Positions 53,507 through 62,415 are shown, counted from the first letter of the stretch. The stretch is 64,000 bases of DNA from Flavobacterium glaciei (GCF_003350545.1 NZ_QQBA01000006.1:112046-176045); one strand, 5' to 3'. Notes: a model not told the origin generated them from the letters alone. Made by a program: numbers and translations.

Positions 53507-54334
53507 TTAACTGAATACTATATTTATTACATCTCTATAATTCAATCCCAATAAGCTATTCGCAGAACCCACTTTAGAAGGATTGCTTCTGAAAATAGCA
53601 ATTTCAAGAAATCCAGCTTCGTTGAAAATAGCTAATTTTTCACCTTCATACGATTTTATAGGGTATTTATCGGAACTTGCAATTGCAGAATAATTGGGCA
53701 AAATGGTTTTAATATTTTTGGTTTTCATAACAATTTCATACGGTCTTCCTTTAGCAACTTCGATGAAATATTTTTTTGAAATATTGGTTACTACATTCCC
53801 AAAATGGTCAATATAGATTACATGTCCGTTTATAGAATTTCCATCAGCGGAAAGAACAGCTTTTAAGTCGGTTACTTGTTTAATAGTGTTAATTTCTTTC
53901 CCAATAACGTTCATTAAACCACCTTTGGCTAAATGACAGGCCACAGTTACAAACACATCCATATCTGCTGCGTCACTAGGTAAACGATCGTGAATATTTA
54001 TTGCCACGATTTTTTGTGGCACAATTTTTTGCGAAAGCATGCTTAAAATACCATTATCAGAAGCAATAAAGTAATGATCGTTCCACTGCATCACAATATG
54101 TTGGTTTTCTTTATTGTGCTCCATATCTACTCCAATCAGGTGAACCGTACCTTTTGGGAAGCTCGCATAAGAAGCGCTAATAATGTAACTTGCTTCTACC
54201 GTGTTGAATGGGTCAATTTCATGTGAAATGTCAATTATTTTAGCTTCGGAATACTCAGATAAAATCTTCCCTTTCAGCGCACCTACAAAGTGGTCTTTCA
54301 AGCCATAATCGGAAGTAAGGGTAATTATTGACAT
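53507..54334 (-). CDS. SAM hydroxide adenosyltransferase (DUF62 family)
   Basis: A 275-residue enzyme of the DUF62 family, which hydrolyses S-adenosylmethionine to adenosine and methionine, related to fluorinases and chlorinases. Visible: LTSDYGLKDHFVGALKG near residue 6 (Asp-x-G and Asp-His), ISHEIDPFNTVEASYII, VHLIGVDMEHNKEN, FIASDNGILSML near 90 (catalytic dyad region), DRLPSDAADMDVFVTVAC near 120, and C-terminal HVIYIDHFGNVVTNIS and NEAGFLEIAIFRSNPS. The usual RDxF is MDVF here. There is no sign of a halogenase-specific insertion. It is upstream of the ABM gene on the same strand. Confidence 0.88.
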   Translation of the reverse strand: MSIITLTSDYGLKDHFVGALKGKILSEYSEAKIIDISHEIDPFNTVEASYIISASYASFPKGTVHLIGVDMEHNKENQHIVMQWNDHYFIASDNGILSMLSQKIVPQKIVAINIHDRLPSDAADMDVFVTVACHLAKGGLMNVIGKEINTIKQVTDLKAVLSADGNSINGHVIYIDHFGNVVTNISKKYFIEVAKGRPYEIVMKTKNIKTILPNYSAIASSDKYPIKSYEGEKLAIFNEAGFLEIAIFRSNPSKVGSANSLLGLNYRDVINIVFS

Positions 54335-54457
54335 AAATTTGTTTATAACTATTGGTGTTTTGTAAACCTAATTTTCATTAAATTTGAGAAACGCAAAGCT
54401 AAAGTATTTTAAGCTTTATTTTAAATAGAATTTTCAATTTGAATTAAAACAAAACTT

Positions 54458-54985
54458 ATGATTAAACCCCTTTTTTTTCTTTTTCTTTTTTTTAACAGTT
54501 TTCAATCTTATTCTCAAAAACTAGTTTACAAGTCAAATGGTACTATTACTGATATTGAAAACAATAAAATTGCACCCAATCAAGTAAGGGAATTGTTAAA
54601 AGATAATGAACAATTAATTACGGAATACAATGATGGTAGATCAAAAAAAACACTTGGAAATATTTTGCTTTACAGCGGTATTGGATTTTTGACTGCTGAT
54701 TTAGTTCAGGGAGTAACTGCATCTGGAATATCAGCAACACCAATTGGAGGTGGGCAGTATGCACTTCAAGACGAAAAAAACAATTATCCATCATTAATGA
54801 CTTACATTGGTATTGCAGCAATCATAATAGCCATTCCTGTAAAGATTGGTTTTTCAAAAAAAATTAAAAATGTAGTTACTGACTACAACAATCAAAAAGC
54901 TTCAGCATACACACAATTTAATGAACCAAGTCTGGATTTAATTACCAATTCAAATGGAATTGGACTTCGTATGACCTTAAATTAA
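54458..54985 (+). CDS. Membrane or exported protein of unknown function
   Basis: A 175-residue protein with a signal peptide (LFFLFLFFNSFQSYSQ) and two further hydrophobic stretches (TLGNILLYSGIGFLTADLVQ near 65-85; MTYIGIAAIIIAIPVKIGFS near 115-135) separated by a Gly-rich linker (SATPIGGGQY). The mature start resembles KLVYKSNGTITDIENNKI, with two polar segments around. It looks like a small inner-membrane protein of flavobacteria, with no known family. It is 20 bp upstream of phoH on the same strand, so it may be co-transcribed. Confidence 0.7.
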   Translation: MIKPLFFLFLFFNSFQSYSQKLVYKSNGTITDIENNKIAPNQVRELLKDNEQLITEYNDGRSKKTLGNILLYSGIGFLTADLVQGVTASGISATPIGGGQYALQDEKNNYPSLMTYIGIAAIIIAIPVKIGFSKKIKNVVTDYNNQKASAYTQFNEPSLDLITNSNGIGLRMTLN

Positions 54986-55005
54986 TAACATAAAAACAAC
55001 CTCAT

Positions 55006-55956
55006 TTGAACGAAAGAATAATCGAGCTCATAGACATCGCTCCAAAAGACTTTTGGGGCGCTCAAGACACTCATCTTGAAACAATTAAAAAGTATTATCC
55101 AAAATTAAAAATTGTCGCTCGGGGAACAACTTTAAAAGCTTTTGGAGAAAAAGAAGTTTTAGACGAGTTCGAAAAACGTTTTCAACGATTAATGCTTCAT
55201 TTTACTCGTTATAACACTATAGACAATAATGTTATAGAACGTGTAATTTTAAGTGATGGCAAACAGGTTGAGAGAATGGGCGATCACGATAAAATTTTAG
55301 TACATGGAGTAGGTGGAAAAATCATAAAAGCCATGACACCTAATCAGCAATTGCTGGTAGATACCATGGAAAAAAATGACATGGTTTTTGCTGTTGGACC
55401 AGCTGGTACTGGAAAAACCTACACAGGTGTTGCCATGGCAGTTAAAGCGCTTAAAGAAAAACAAGTCAAACGTATTATACTGACACGTCCAGCAGTAGAA
55501 GCAGGGGAGAATCTCGGTTTTTTGCCTGGTGATATGAAAGAAAAACTGGATCCGTATATGCAACCTTTATACGATGCTTTACGCGACATGCTACCGAATG
55601 AAAAACTCGAAGATTACATTTTAAAGGGAATTATCCAAATTGCTCCTTTGGCATTTATGCGCGGAAGAACACTAGATAATGCTTTTGTAATATTAGATGA
55701 AGCCCAAAATACTACACATTCCCAAATGAAAATGTTCTTAACCCGTATGGGAAAAAGCGCTAAATTTATGATTACTGGAGATCCAGGGCAAGTCGATTTA
55801 CCAAGAAGAACCATTTCAGGACTAAAAGAAGCCTTGTTGGTTTTGAAAGATATTGATGGAATTGGAATTATTTATTTGGATGACAAAGATATTGTACGTC
55901 ACAGATTAGTCAAAAAAGTAATTGATGCTTATAAAATGATTGAGAATAATGATTAA
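55006..55956 (+). CDS. phoH: PhoH-family ATPase
   Basis: A 316-residue cytoplasmic ATPase of the PhoH/PhoL family, related to superfamily I helicases and implicated in RNA metabolism and phosphate stress. Walker A VGPAGTGKTYTGVAM near residue 131, the RPAVEAGENLGFLPGD block near 165, Walker B FVILDEAQNTTHSQMKMFLTR near 227 and ITGDPGQVDLP near 260. The N-terminal KH-like part (IELIDIAPKDFWGAQDTHL) is family-typical. The start is TTG at 55006: it yields (M)NERIIELIDIAPKD, the normal N-terminus, and no ATG is usable nearby. Confidence 0.93.
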   Translation: MNERIIELIDIAPKDFWGAQDTHLETIKKYYPKLKIVARGTTLKAFGEKEVLDEFEKRFQRLMLHFTRYNTIDNNVIERVILSDGKQVERMGDHDKILVHGVGGKIIKAMTPNQQLLVDTMEKNDMVFAVGPAGTGKTYTGVAMAVKALKEKQVKRIILTRPAVEAGENLGFLPGDMKEKLDPYMQPLYDALRDMLPNEKLEDYILKGIIQIAPLAFMRGRTLDNAFVILDEAQNTTHSQMKMFLTRMGKSAKFMITGDPGQVDLPRRTISGLKEALLVLKDIDGIGIIYLDDKDIVRHRLVKKVIDAYKMIENND

Positions 55957-56007
55957 AGTAGGAAAAAAAACTATAAAAATTACAAGAAAGTAAGTTTGTT
56001 GAATTGA

Positions 56008-56047
56008 AAATCGAGTTTATTTTTGAAAGAAAATAAACTTGATTTGT
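56008..56047 (+). terminator. Terminator-like hairpin after phoH
   Basis: 16-bp stem AAATCGAGTTTATTTT / AAAATAAACTTGATTT with a six-base loop and one G-T pair. A weak T-rich tail follows. It lies about 50 bp after the phoH stop. Confidence 0.7.
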
Positions 56048-56167
56048 ATTTCGTTACTCTAAAAAACTAATAGTTTATCCCTAAAGGTTTAAAATAATCA
56101 TTTTAAACTGAAAGTTCATTTTAGTTGGCAGAGTTAAAGTCTGCGCGGTTGTGTCACTTTTTTTTTT

Positions 56168-56225
56168 GCCACAAATTTTACAAATTATCACGAATTAATT
56201 TGTGAAAATTTGTGAAATTTGTGGC
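56168..56225. repeat. Gene-less palindromic element
   Basis: 29-bp arms (26 of 29 matching): GCCACAAATTTTACAAATTA... and its near-complement ending TGTGAAATTTGTGGC, meeting at TTAATT with almost no spacer. It lies in the 410-bp gap between phoH and the HAD gene, and forms a long hairpin in either strand. From memory, similar CCAC(A/G)AATTTCAC words flank GxxExxY genes in other Bacteroidetes; if so, this would be a miniature or a scar without the gene. Confidence 0.8.
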
Positions 56226-56332
56226 AAAATTTTTTACAACTTGATAGGTGAATGCATTAAAGTGCATAATCTTGACTATAACTGTGGCCAATAAAATCCA
56301 TATTATTCCTTTCGTTTCTCTCAAAAATGCAA

Positions 56333-56340
56333 TAAATTTG
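56333..56340 (+). promoter_or_regulatory. Probable -7 element of the HAD gene
   Basis: TAAATTTG, a TAnnTTTG match, 26 bp before the ATG at 56367. The -33 is unclear. Confidence 0.35.
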
Positions 56341-56366
56341 AAATCAATAAATTTCAGTTAAAAGAA

Positions 56367-57182
56367 ATGATTTTAAAAGAAAAAATTAAAGTAGTTATCA
56401 GTGATCTAGACGGAACGTTACTCAATTCAGATCACAAAATTTCCCATTACACCAAAACTGTTTTTCAAGAACTTCACAATCAAAATTATTTAATTATTGT
56501 AGCAACTGGTCGTCATCACTTGGATGCCATGCCAATTGTAGCAGGATTGGATATTCCTTTGTATTTAGTTACTTCAAATGGAGCGCGCATACATTCTCCA
56601 GAAAAAGAGCTTCTGTTTTCCTTTGATATGGAAAGCAACGCCATAAAATCCGTTTTATCTTTAGATATTGATCCTGAAATAACAACTGTTTTGTTCAGAG
56701 AAAATGTTTGGCTAACCAACAAGCACAATGAAAAACTAAACGAATTTCAACCCGAAGTAAATTATCATCCAGAATTAGTGGATTTTTCTAGTTTGGAGGA
56801 TTTGAGTGCTATAAAAGTATTTTTTACTCATCCTAAGCATTCAAAATTAATTGAATTACGCGATAAGATTTTAGAAAATCATACTGGAATTTTTAGCCAT
56901 GCGTTTAGTTTACCTTTTTGTTTAGAATTTATGGACAAGTCTGTAGATAAAAGTGTTGCGATTGCCAAAATTCTGGAAAAAGAGAATTTTGTTTTCGAAC
57001 AAACTATTTCTTTTGGCGATGGATATAATGATGAAAATATGCTTAAGTCCTCTGGTAAAGCTTTAGTAATGGGAAATGCACCTGAAAGTTTGAAAAATAA
57101 ACTTTCCCATTTAGAAGTGATTATGACTAATGATAATGAAGGAGTTGCTAAATATATCGCACAGGAATTACTGAATAATTAA
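56367..57182 (+). CDS. HAD-family phosphatase (Cof-type, subclass IIB)
   Basis: A 271-residue haloacid-dehalogenase-like hydrolase. Motif I VVISDLDGTLLNSD near residue 14 (nucleophile Asp and general acid Asp), motif II VATGRHHLD near 46, and motifs III/IV SFGDGYNDENMLKSSG near 215-230 with the GDxxND of the Cof/IIB group. The C2-type cap lies between (about 85-190). Family members hydrolyse sugar phosphates, FMN or pyridoxal-phosphate; specificity cannot be read from sequence. A TAAATTTG element precedes it. The S9 peptidase follows 49 bp later on the same strand. Confidence 0.9.
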   Translation: MILKEKIKVVISDLDGTLLNSDHKISHYTKTVFQELHNQNYLIIVATGRHHLDAMPIVAGLDIPLYLVTSNGARIHSPEKELLFSFDMESNAIKSVLSLDIDPEITTVLFRENVWLTNKHNEKLNEFQPEVNYHPELVDFSSLEDLSAIKVFFTHPKHSKLIELRDKILENHTGIFSHAFSLPFCLEFMDKSVDKSVAIAKILEKENFVFEQTISFGDGYNDENMLKSSGKALVMGNAPESLKNKLSHLEVIMTNDNEGVAKYIAQELLNN

Positions 57183-57231
57183 TTTTTTTAACAAACCTCA
57201 CTTACCAATTTACACATAAAATTAAAACCAA

Positions 57232-59580
57232 ATGAACAAAAAAATAATCCTTGTCATCTCTGTTTTGTTTTTCACAACAATGCAAAGTCAAACGCTAAAA
57301 CTGGAAGAAATCATGAAAGGTAACGCTTTCATTGGCGCTCAACCAGAAAATGAAAGATGGTCTTTAGATGGACAGAAAGTTTATTTTGATTGGAATCCAA
57401 ATAATGAATTAGGGGCAAGTACTTATTTTTGGAAAAATGGATTATCAAAACCGGAATTGGCAGCACCAAATGAAGCCGCTTTTTCAAAATTTGATTTCAA
57501 AAAAACAACTAATCCTGATTTGTATTTTTACATTGATAAAGGAAGACTATTTTCGTATTCTTTGAAAAGTAAAACATCAAAGAAACTTTTCCAACAAAGC
57601 AGTCCTATTGCTAATTTACAAATAGGAGCTGTTCCAGGAATACTTTATTTCAGACAAAATGAAAATCTTTTTCAGTTTAACACTAATGAAGGTTCTATTA
57701 TTCAAATCACGAACTTTCGTAAAGGGAAATTGGATGAGAAAGCCACTGATAAAGAATCATTTTTGAAAAACCAACAGGAAGAATTATTTCAATTCGTGAG
57801 AGATCAGGAAGCACTAAAAAAATGGAATCTGGAAAAATCAAAAACTACAAAATCTGATTTTCCAAAGCCTTATTATTATGGAAAAAACACTTTTGGAAGC
57901 TTGAAAGTGGATCCAAAAGGAAATTTTGCAACCTTTAGATTAATAGAAGATTCAGAACGCAAGAGTGAAAAAATGGAGCTTTTCATTACAGCCGATGGTT
58001 ACAACCAAATTGAAGATACTAAGGAAAAAGTTTCAGTAGATAATTTATTGGCAACCAAATTCGGGATTTATAACATCGCTAAAGATTCTGTTTATTTCAT
58101 GAATTTCTCATCGTTAAGTCACATTCAAGATGTTCCTAAATATTTTGAATTATACGAAAAGTCAAAAAATGCAGAAAAAAAGAATAAATTAATTGTGGTT
58201 CAAGAACCAGTTTACAATGAAAACGGCTCTTTAGCAGTTGCTGAAATTAGAAGCCAAGACAATAAAGACCGATGGATTGTCAGTTTAAATTTAGAGAAAG
58301 GAACTTTTCAGGAATTAGACCATCAACATGATGAAGCTTGGATTGGCGGACCTGGAATTCCTTCTAATTCTTATGGAAGAGGAACACTTGGGTTTTTAGG
58401 TGACAATGAAACTGTTTATTTTCAGTCCGAAGAAACGGGTTATTCTCATTTGTATACCTATAATTTAAAGTCAAAAAAGAAAATCCAGTTGACTAAAGGG
58501 AATTGGGAAGTTCGCAATGTGACTTTGACAAAAGATAAAAAAGCTTTTTATTTGACTACAACAACAACACATCCAGGAAACAGAAACTTTTATAAATTGG
58601 AAGTTTCAAATCCTGTTTTGCAACCAATTTTAACTAAAGATGGTGCGCATGAAGTGAGTTTGTCTCCAGACGAAAGCACCTTATTGGTTCGTTATTCGTT
58701 TAAAAATAAACCGTGGGAATTGTATGTAGCGCCTAATAAACAGAATACCAACTTAAATCAGATAACCTCTTCAACATCTGAAAGTTTCAATGGGTATTCT
58801 TGGCGTGAGCCGGAAGTAATTACTTTCAAAGCGCAGGATGGAACTCCAGTAAATGCTAGATTATACAAGCCACAAACTGCAAATGCAAATAAAGCAGCAA
58901 TTTTGTTTGTTCATGGTGCCGGTTATTTGCAAAACGCACACAACTACTGGAGTACATACCACAGAGAGTACATGTTTCATAATTTATTGGTCGATTTAGG
59001 CTATACCGTTTTGGATATTGATTATAGAGGAAGCGATGGATATGGACGAGATTTTAGAACAGGAATTTACCGTTTTATGGGTGGGAAAGATTTAACAGAT
59101 CAAATTGATGGCAAGAATTATCTTGTCGAAAATTACGGAATTGATGCTTCAAAAGTTGGGATTTATGGTGGTTCTTACGGAGGTTTCATCACGTTGATGG
59201 GAATGTTAACAACTCCAAAAGAGTTTGCTTCTGGAGCTGCTTTACGTTCTGTTACGGATTGGGCACATTACAATCATGGCTACACCGGAAACATTCTTAA
59301 TTTCCCAGAAACAGATCCGGATGCATACAAAAAAAGTTCTCCAATCTATTTTGCGGATAATTTGCAAGGCGATTTATTGATGCTTCATGGAATGGTAGAT
59401 GACAATGTAGAATACAAAGATATTGTTCGTTTGTCTCAGCGTTTCATAGAATTAGGGAAGAAAAAATGGAGTTTAGCAAGTTTTCCCGTGGAAGCTCATG
59501 GTTTTAAAGAAACGTACTCTTGGGTAGACGAATACAGCCGAATCTTAAATTTATTCAATGAAACGTTGCTTAATAAATAA
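57232..59580 (+). CDS. S9-family prolyl oligopeptidase/dipeptidyl peptidase-like
   Basis: A 782-residue secreted peptidase with a signal sequence (KKIILVISVLFFTTMQSQT) and a beta-propeller-like N-terminal region (residues 30-530, repeated strands such as WSLDGQKVYFDW, FAVKSKTSKKLF-type units and TYNLKSKKKIQLTKGNWEVR). The catalytic alpha/beta hydrolase part has Ser in IYGGSYGGFITLMG near 646, Asp in MLHGMVDDNVEYKD near 722 and His in PVEAHGFKETYSW near 757, in the S9 order Ser-Asp-His. It resembles DPP-IV or acylaminoacyl-peptidases; the exact specificity is uncertain. It probably acts in the periplasm on peptides, next to HAD and purC. Confidence 0.9.
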   Translation: MNKKIILVISVLFFTTMQSQTLKLEEIMKGNAFIGAQPENERWSLDGQKVYFDWNPNNELGASTYFWKNGLSKPELAAPNEAAFSKFDFKKTTNPDLYFYIDKGRLFSYSLKSKTSKKLFQQSSPIANLQIGAVPGILYFRQNENLFQFNTNEGSIIQITNFRKGKLDEKATDKESFLKNQQEELFQFVRDQEALKKWNLEKSKTTKSDFPKPYYYGKNTFGSLKVDPKGNFATFRLIEDSERKSEKMELFITADGYNQIEDTKEKVSVDNLLATKFGIYNIAKDSVYFMNFSSLSHIQDVPKYFELYEKSKNAEKKNKLIVVQEPVYNENGSLAVAEIRSQDNKDRWIVSLNLEKGTFQELDHQHDEAWIGGPGIPSNSYGRGTLGFLGDNETVYFQSEETGYSHLYTYNLKSKKKIQLTKGNWEVRNVTLTKDKKAFYLTTTTTHPGNRNFYKLEVSNPVLQPILTKDGAHEVSLSPDESTLLVRYSFKNKPWELYVAPNKQNTNLNQITSSTSESFNGYSWREPEVITFKAQDGTPVNARLYKPQTANANKAAILFVHGAGYLQNAHNYWSTYHREYMFHNLLVDLGYTVLDIDYRGSDGYGRDFRTGIYRFMGGKDLTDQIDGKNYLVENYGIDASKVGIYGGSYGGFITLMGMLTTPKEFASGAALRSVTDWAHYNHGYTGNILNFPETDPDAYKKSSPIYFADNLQGDLLMLHGMVDDNVEYKDIVRLSQRFIELGKKKWSLASFPVEAHGFKETYSWVDEYSRILNLFNETLLNK

Positions 59581-59664
59581 CTTTAAATATAAAAATGAAA
59601 TTTAAGAGTTCTGTTCTTTGCGAAACTCTATGAAATAGTTTTAAATTTGCAGGAACAAAAATAA

Positions 59665-59686
59665 ACACACACACACACACACACAC
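59665..59686 (+). repeat. (AC)11 microsatellite upstream of purC
   Basis: Eleven consecutive AC units ending 10 bp before the purC ATG, within the likely ribosome-binding or leader region. There is no visible Shine-Dalgarno between the repeat and the ATG (AACTAGAATA). Confidence 0.95.
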
Positions 59687-59696
59687 AACTAGAATA

Positions 59697-60650
59697 ATGA
59701 GCAACACCATCACAACTACTGATTTTAATTTTCCAAGCCAGAAATCTGTTTACCGCGGTAAAGTAAGAGAAGTGTATAATATCAATGATGAACTTTTGGT
59801 TATGGTAGCTACAGACAGGCTTTCGGCTTTTGATGTAGTTTTGCCAAAAGGAATTCCATATAAAGGTCAAATTTTAAACCAGATTGCGACTAAATTCATG
59901 GAATTGACTGAGGATATTGTTCCAAACTGGTTAATTGCAACTCCTGATCCTAATGTTGCAGTTGGTCATTTATGCGATCCTTTTAAAGTAGAAATGGTGA
60001 TTCGTGGCTATCTTTCAGGACATGCTGCTCGTGAATACGCTCTTGGCAAAAGAGAAATTTGCGGTGTGACAATGCCTGATTACTTGAAAGAAAATGATAA
60101 ATTCCCTGAACCTATTATTACTCCGACAACCAAAGCGGATAATGGAGAACACGATGCTGATATTTCTCGTGAGGATATTTTATCGAAAGGAATTGTTTCT
60201 GAAGAAGATTATATTGTTTTAGAAAAATTTACAAGAGATTTATATCAAAGAGGAACTGAAATCGCTGCCAGTCGTGGTTTGATTTTGGTGGACACCAAAT
60301 ATGAATTTGGTAAAACAAAAGAAGGTGTAATTGTCTTAATTGACGAAATTCACACTCCGGATTCCTCTCGTTATTTTTACGCGGAAGGTTACCAAGAAAG
60401 ACAAAACAGTGGAGAAGAACAAAAACAATTATCGAAAGAGTTTGTTCGTCGTTGGTTAATCGAAAATGGTTTTCAAGGTTTGGAAGGACAACAAATTCCC
60501 AATATGACTGACGAATATATTGACACAGTTTCTGAAAGATATATTGAATTATACGAAAATATCTTAGGAGAGAAATTTATAAAAGCAGACATCAGTAATA
60601 TAGATGAAAGAATAGAGAAAAATGTTTTGGAATATCTAGCGAACAGATAG
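59697..60650 (+). CDS. purC: SAICAR synthase (phosphoribosylaminoimidazole succinocarboxamide synthase)
   Basis: Seventh step of IMP synthesis: joins CAIR and aspartate with ATP to give SAICAR. The protein has 317 residues, the longer form closer to yeast Ade1 than to E. coli PurC (237). Visible: [15 protein letters not shown] (ATP-binding start near 15-27), [15 protein letters not shown] near 38, [17 protein letters not shown] near 100, [19 protein letters not shown] near 138, and [17 protein letters not shown] near 215. The start ATG at 59697 follows an (AC)11 repeat by 10 bp. A hairpin terminator follows. Confidence 0.96.
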   Translation: MSNTITTTDFNFPSQKSVYRGKVREVYNINDELLVMVATDRLSAFDVVLPKGIPYKGQILNQIATKFMELTEDIVPNWLIATPDPNVAVGHLCDPFKVEMVIRGYLSGHAAREYALGKREICGVTMPDYLKENDKFPEPIITPTTKADNGEHDADISREDILSKGIVSEEDYIVLEKFTRDLYQRGTEIAASRGLILVDTKYEFGKTKEGVIVLIDEIHTPDSSRYFYAEGYQERQNSGEEQKQLSKEFVRRWLIENGFQGLEGQQIPNMTDEYIDTVSERYIELYENILGEKFIKADISNIDERIEKNVLEYLANR

Positions 60651-60674
60651 AACCATTTCCATAAACCAAAATAT

Positions 60675-60709
60675 AAACCGCAATTCATAATTTTGAATTG
60701 CGGTTTTTT
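60675..60709 (+). terminator. Terminator of purC
   Basis: AAACCGCAATTCA / TGAATTGCGGTTT with a T run. The same hairpin, with one change, recurs at 61195-61230, on the other side of the DUF1801 gene. Confidence 0.9.
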
Positions 60710-61163
60710 ATTTATTTAATGATGATTCATAACTACTAATCCATTCTTTAACGGATATTTTTTGTACGAGCTCAGCAATTAAGTCAAACGGAATTTGGTC
60801 TATCTTCTTAAATCGGATGCAACTTTTTCCCATGTCTAATTTTTGTTTACTGTGCTTTGGGTATTCGGAGTTAAGCCAATTCAGTAATTCAGGTTTGGCA
60901 TAAATTCCCATATGGTATAGTGCAATGAAATTTTTTTGCGAAGAAATAGCTATAAAAGGCAACGGAAGTTTTGGTTCACAATGATAGCCATTAGGATAAA
61001 TAGAATGTGGCACTACATAACCAATCATACCGTAGGATATTTGTTCAACAAATCCTTTTGGAATATTTTCTAGAATAGTTTCTCTAAGTTTTGAGAAAGC
61101 TATTTTTCTTTCCTCTGGAATTTCTTCTAAATAAGCGGAAACTGTGTTGGCGGTTGATTGCAT
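60708..61163 (-). CDS. DUF1801-domain protein
   Basis: A 151-residue protein of the DUF1801 family (YdhG-like fold). Marks: VSAYLEEIPEERKIAFSKLRETILENIPKGFVEQISYGMIGYVVP, then PFIAISSQKNFIALYHMGIYA and the C-terminal KQKLDMGKSCIRFKKIDQIPFDLIAELV, the order seen in that family. No catalytic site is known, and the family is thought to be ligand-binding. It lies convergent to purC, with the stop overlapping the edge of the purC terminator, and is bracketed by two copies of that hairpin. The start at 61163 is the only ATG that keeps the family N-terminus. Confidence 0.85.
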   Translation of the reverse strand: MQSTANTVSAYLEEIPEERKIAFSKLRETILENIPKGFVEQISYGMIGYVVPHSIYPNGYHCEPKLPLPFIAISSQKNFIALYHMGIYAKPELLNWLNSEYPKHSKQKLDMGKSCIRFKKIDQIPFDLIAELVQKISVKEWISSYESSLNK

Positions 61164-61194
61164 TATTTTAAAATCGTTTGAGTAAAGTTACTAA

Positions 61195-61230
61195 AAAAAC
61201 CGCAATTCATAATTTGAAATGCGGTTTTTT
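61195..61230. terminator. Second copy of the purC-type hairpin
   Basis: AAAAAACCGCAATTCA...TGAAATGCGGTTTTTT; nearly identical to 60675-60709. It has runs on both sides and could terminate the M42 peptidase gene on the minus strand. Confidence 0.8.
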
Positions 61231-61242
61231 ACCTTCGATAAA

Positions 61243-61325
61243 AGTGGAAATCCTTTTCCTTTTTGCTGCCAAAAAGGAAAAGATTGCAATCTCGTTTTTA
61301 GAACGAGACGGGATTAGCTCCTTAA
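61243..61325 (-). repeat. Dispersed hairpin-core intergenic element, copy 2
   Basis: On the minus strand: GGAGCTAATCCCG, an internal hairpin (CTCGTTCTAAAAACGAG), a second hairpin TCTTTTCCTTTTTGGC/GCAAAAAGGAAAAGGA, then TTCCACTTTTATCGAAGGTA. Same layout as 4722-4802 but with different hairpin sequence. It lies just downstream of the M42 peptidase gene. Confidence 0.55.
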
Positions 61326-61326
61326 A

Positions 61327-62415
61327 CTATTTGAAATAAGAGAATGTTTCTTCATTTTCTAACTTCAATAAGGTTTCGTAAATTAATTTAATCACGTTTT
61401 CAACATCGTCACGATGTACCATTTCAACAGTAGTATGCATATATCGTAACGGCAAAGAAATCAAAGCCGAAGCAACACCGCCATTACTGTAAGCAAAAGC
61501 ATCAGTATCAGTACCGGTAACTCGAGAAGAAGCTAGTCTTTGGAACGGAATTTCTTTTGCCATAGCAGTTTCTAAAATCAATTCTCTCAAATTATTCTGA
61601 ACAGCCGGAGCATAGGTTACTACTGGACCTTTTCCAATTTTTGTGTCACCTTCAATTTTCTTTTCAATCATTGGAGTAGTGGAGTCATGACAAACATCAG
61701 TTACGATCGCTACATTGGGTTTAATGGTTTTAGTAATCATTTCTGCACCACGAAGACCTACTTCTTCCTGAACTGAATTAGTGATGTACAATCCAAAAGG
61801 AAGTTTTATTTTATTTTCGTGTAATAAACGAGCCACTTCGGCAATCATAAACCCGCCCATACGGTTGTCAATGGCTCGACAAACAAATTTATTATCGTTC
61901 AAAATCATGAATTCATCAGGATATGTAATCACACAACCTACATGAACACCCATTTTATCTACCTGTTCTTTAGTTTCACAACCTATGTCAATAAATAGAT
62001 TATTAACTTTTGCTACTTCTTCTTTGTCTCTCATTCGAGTATGAATAGCTGGCCAACCAAAAACACCCTTTACAATTCCAGCTTTAGTATGAATGTTAAC
62101 CCTTTTTGAAGGTGCGATTTGGTGATCTGAACCACCGTTTCTAATAACGTAGATTAATCCATCTTCTGTAATGTAATTGACATACCATGAAATTTCGTCA
62201 GCATGACCTTCAATCACGACCTTATAAGGTGCATCCGGATTTATAATTCCTACAGCAGTTCCATAAGTATCCGTGATAAAAGTATCAACATAAGGTTTAA
62301 GGTATTCCATCCATAATTTTTGTCCACCACTCTCATATCCTGTTGGTGATGCATTATTAAGGTAGTTTTTTAAAAATTCAAGTGATGACTTGTTTAATAT
62401 TGATTTAGTGCTCAT
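61327..62415 (-). CDS. M42-family metallopeptidase (glutamyl aminopeptidase-like)
   Basis: A 362-residue cytoplasmic aminopeptidase of family M42 with a dinuclear zinc site. Ligands visible: His in EGHADEISWYV near residue 70, Asp in VCRAIDNRMGGFM near 178, the catalytic Glu pair in NSVQEEVGLRGAEMI near 214, Asp in IVTDVCHDSTTP near 240 and His in YMHTTVEMVHRDDVENVI near 325. The N-terminal NNASPTGYESGG motif is also characteristic. Members form dodecameric cages acting on short peptides; TET-like function is expected. The downstream end abuts an intergenic element, and the gene is divergent from DUF4294. Confidence 0.93.
   Translation of the reverse strand: MSTKSILNKSSLEFLKNYLNNASPTGYESGGQKLWMEYLKPYVDTFITDTYGTAVGIINPDAPYKVVIEGHADEISWYVNYITEDGLIYVIRNGGSDHQIAPSKRVNIHTKAGIVKGVFGWPAIHTRMRDKEEVAKVNNLFIDIGCETKEQVDKMGVHVGCVITYPDEFMILNDNKFVCRAIDNRMGGFMIAEVARLLHENKIKLPFGLYITNSVQEEVGLRGAEMITKTIKPNVAIVTDVCHDSTTPMIEKKIEGDTKIGKGPVVTYAPAVQNNLRELILETAMAKEIPFQRLASSRVTGTDTDAFAYSNGGVASALISLPLRYMHTTVEMVHRDDVENVIKLIYETLLKLENEETFSYFK

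Noticed and set aside
53455..53510. AT-rich word repeats before the SAM hydroxide adenosyltransferase stop (ATTATTGATTAACGATTTAT)
   Set aside because: Short, loosely repetitive AT-rich filler; too little structure to call an element.
53507..54334. Halogenase (fluorinase or chlorinase) assignment
   Set aside because: Typical DUF62 hydrolase length and motifs; no fluorinase-type insertion loop is visible.
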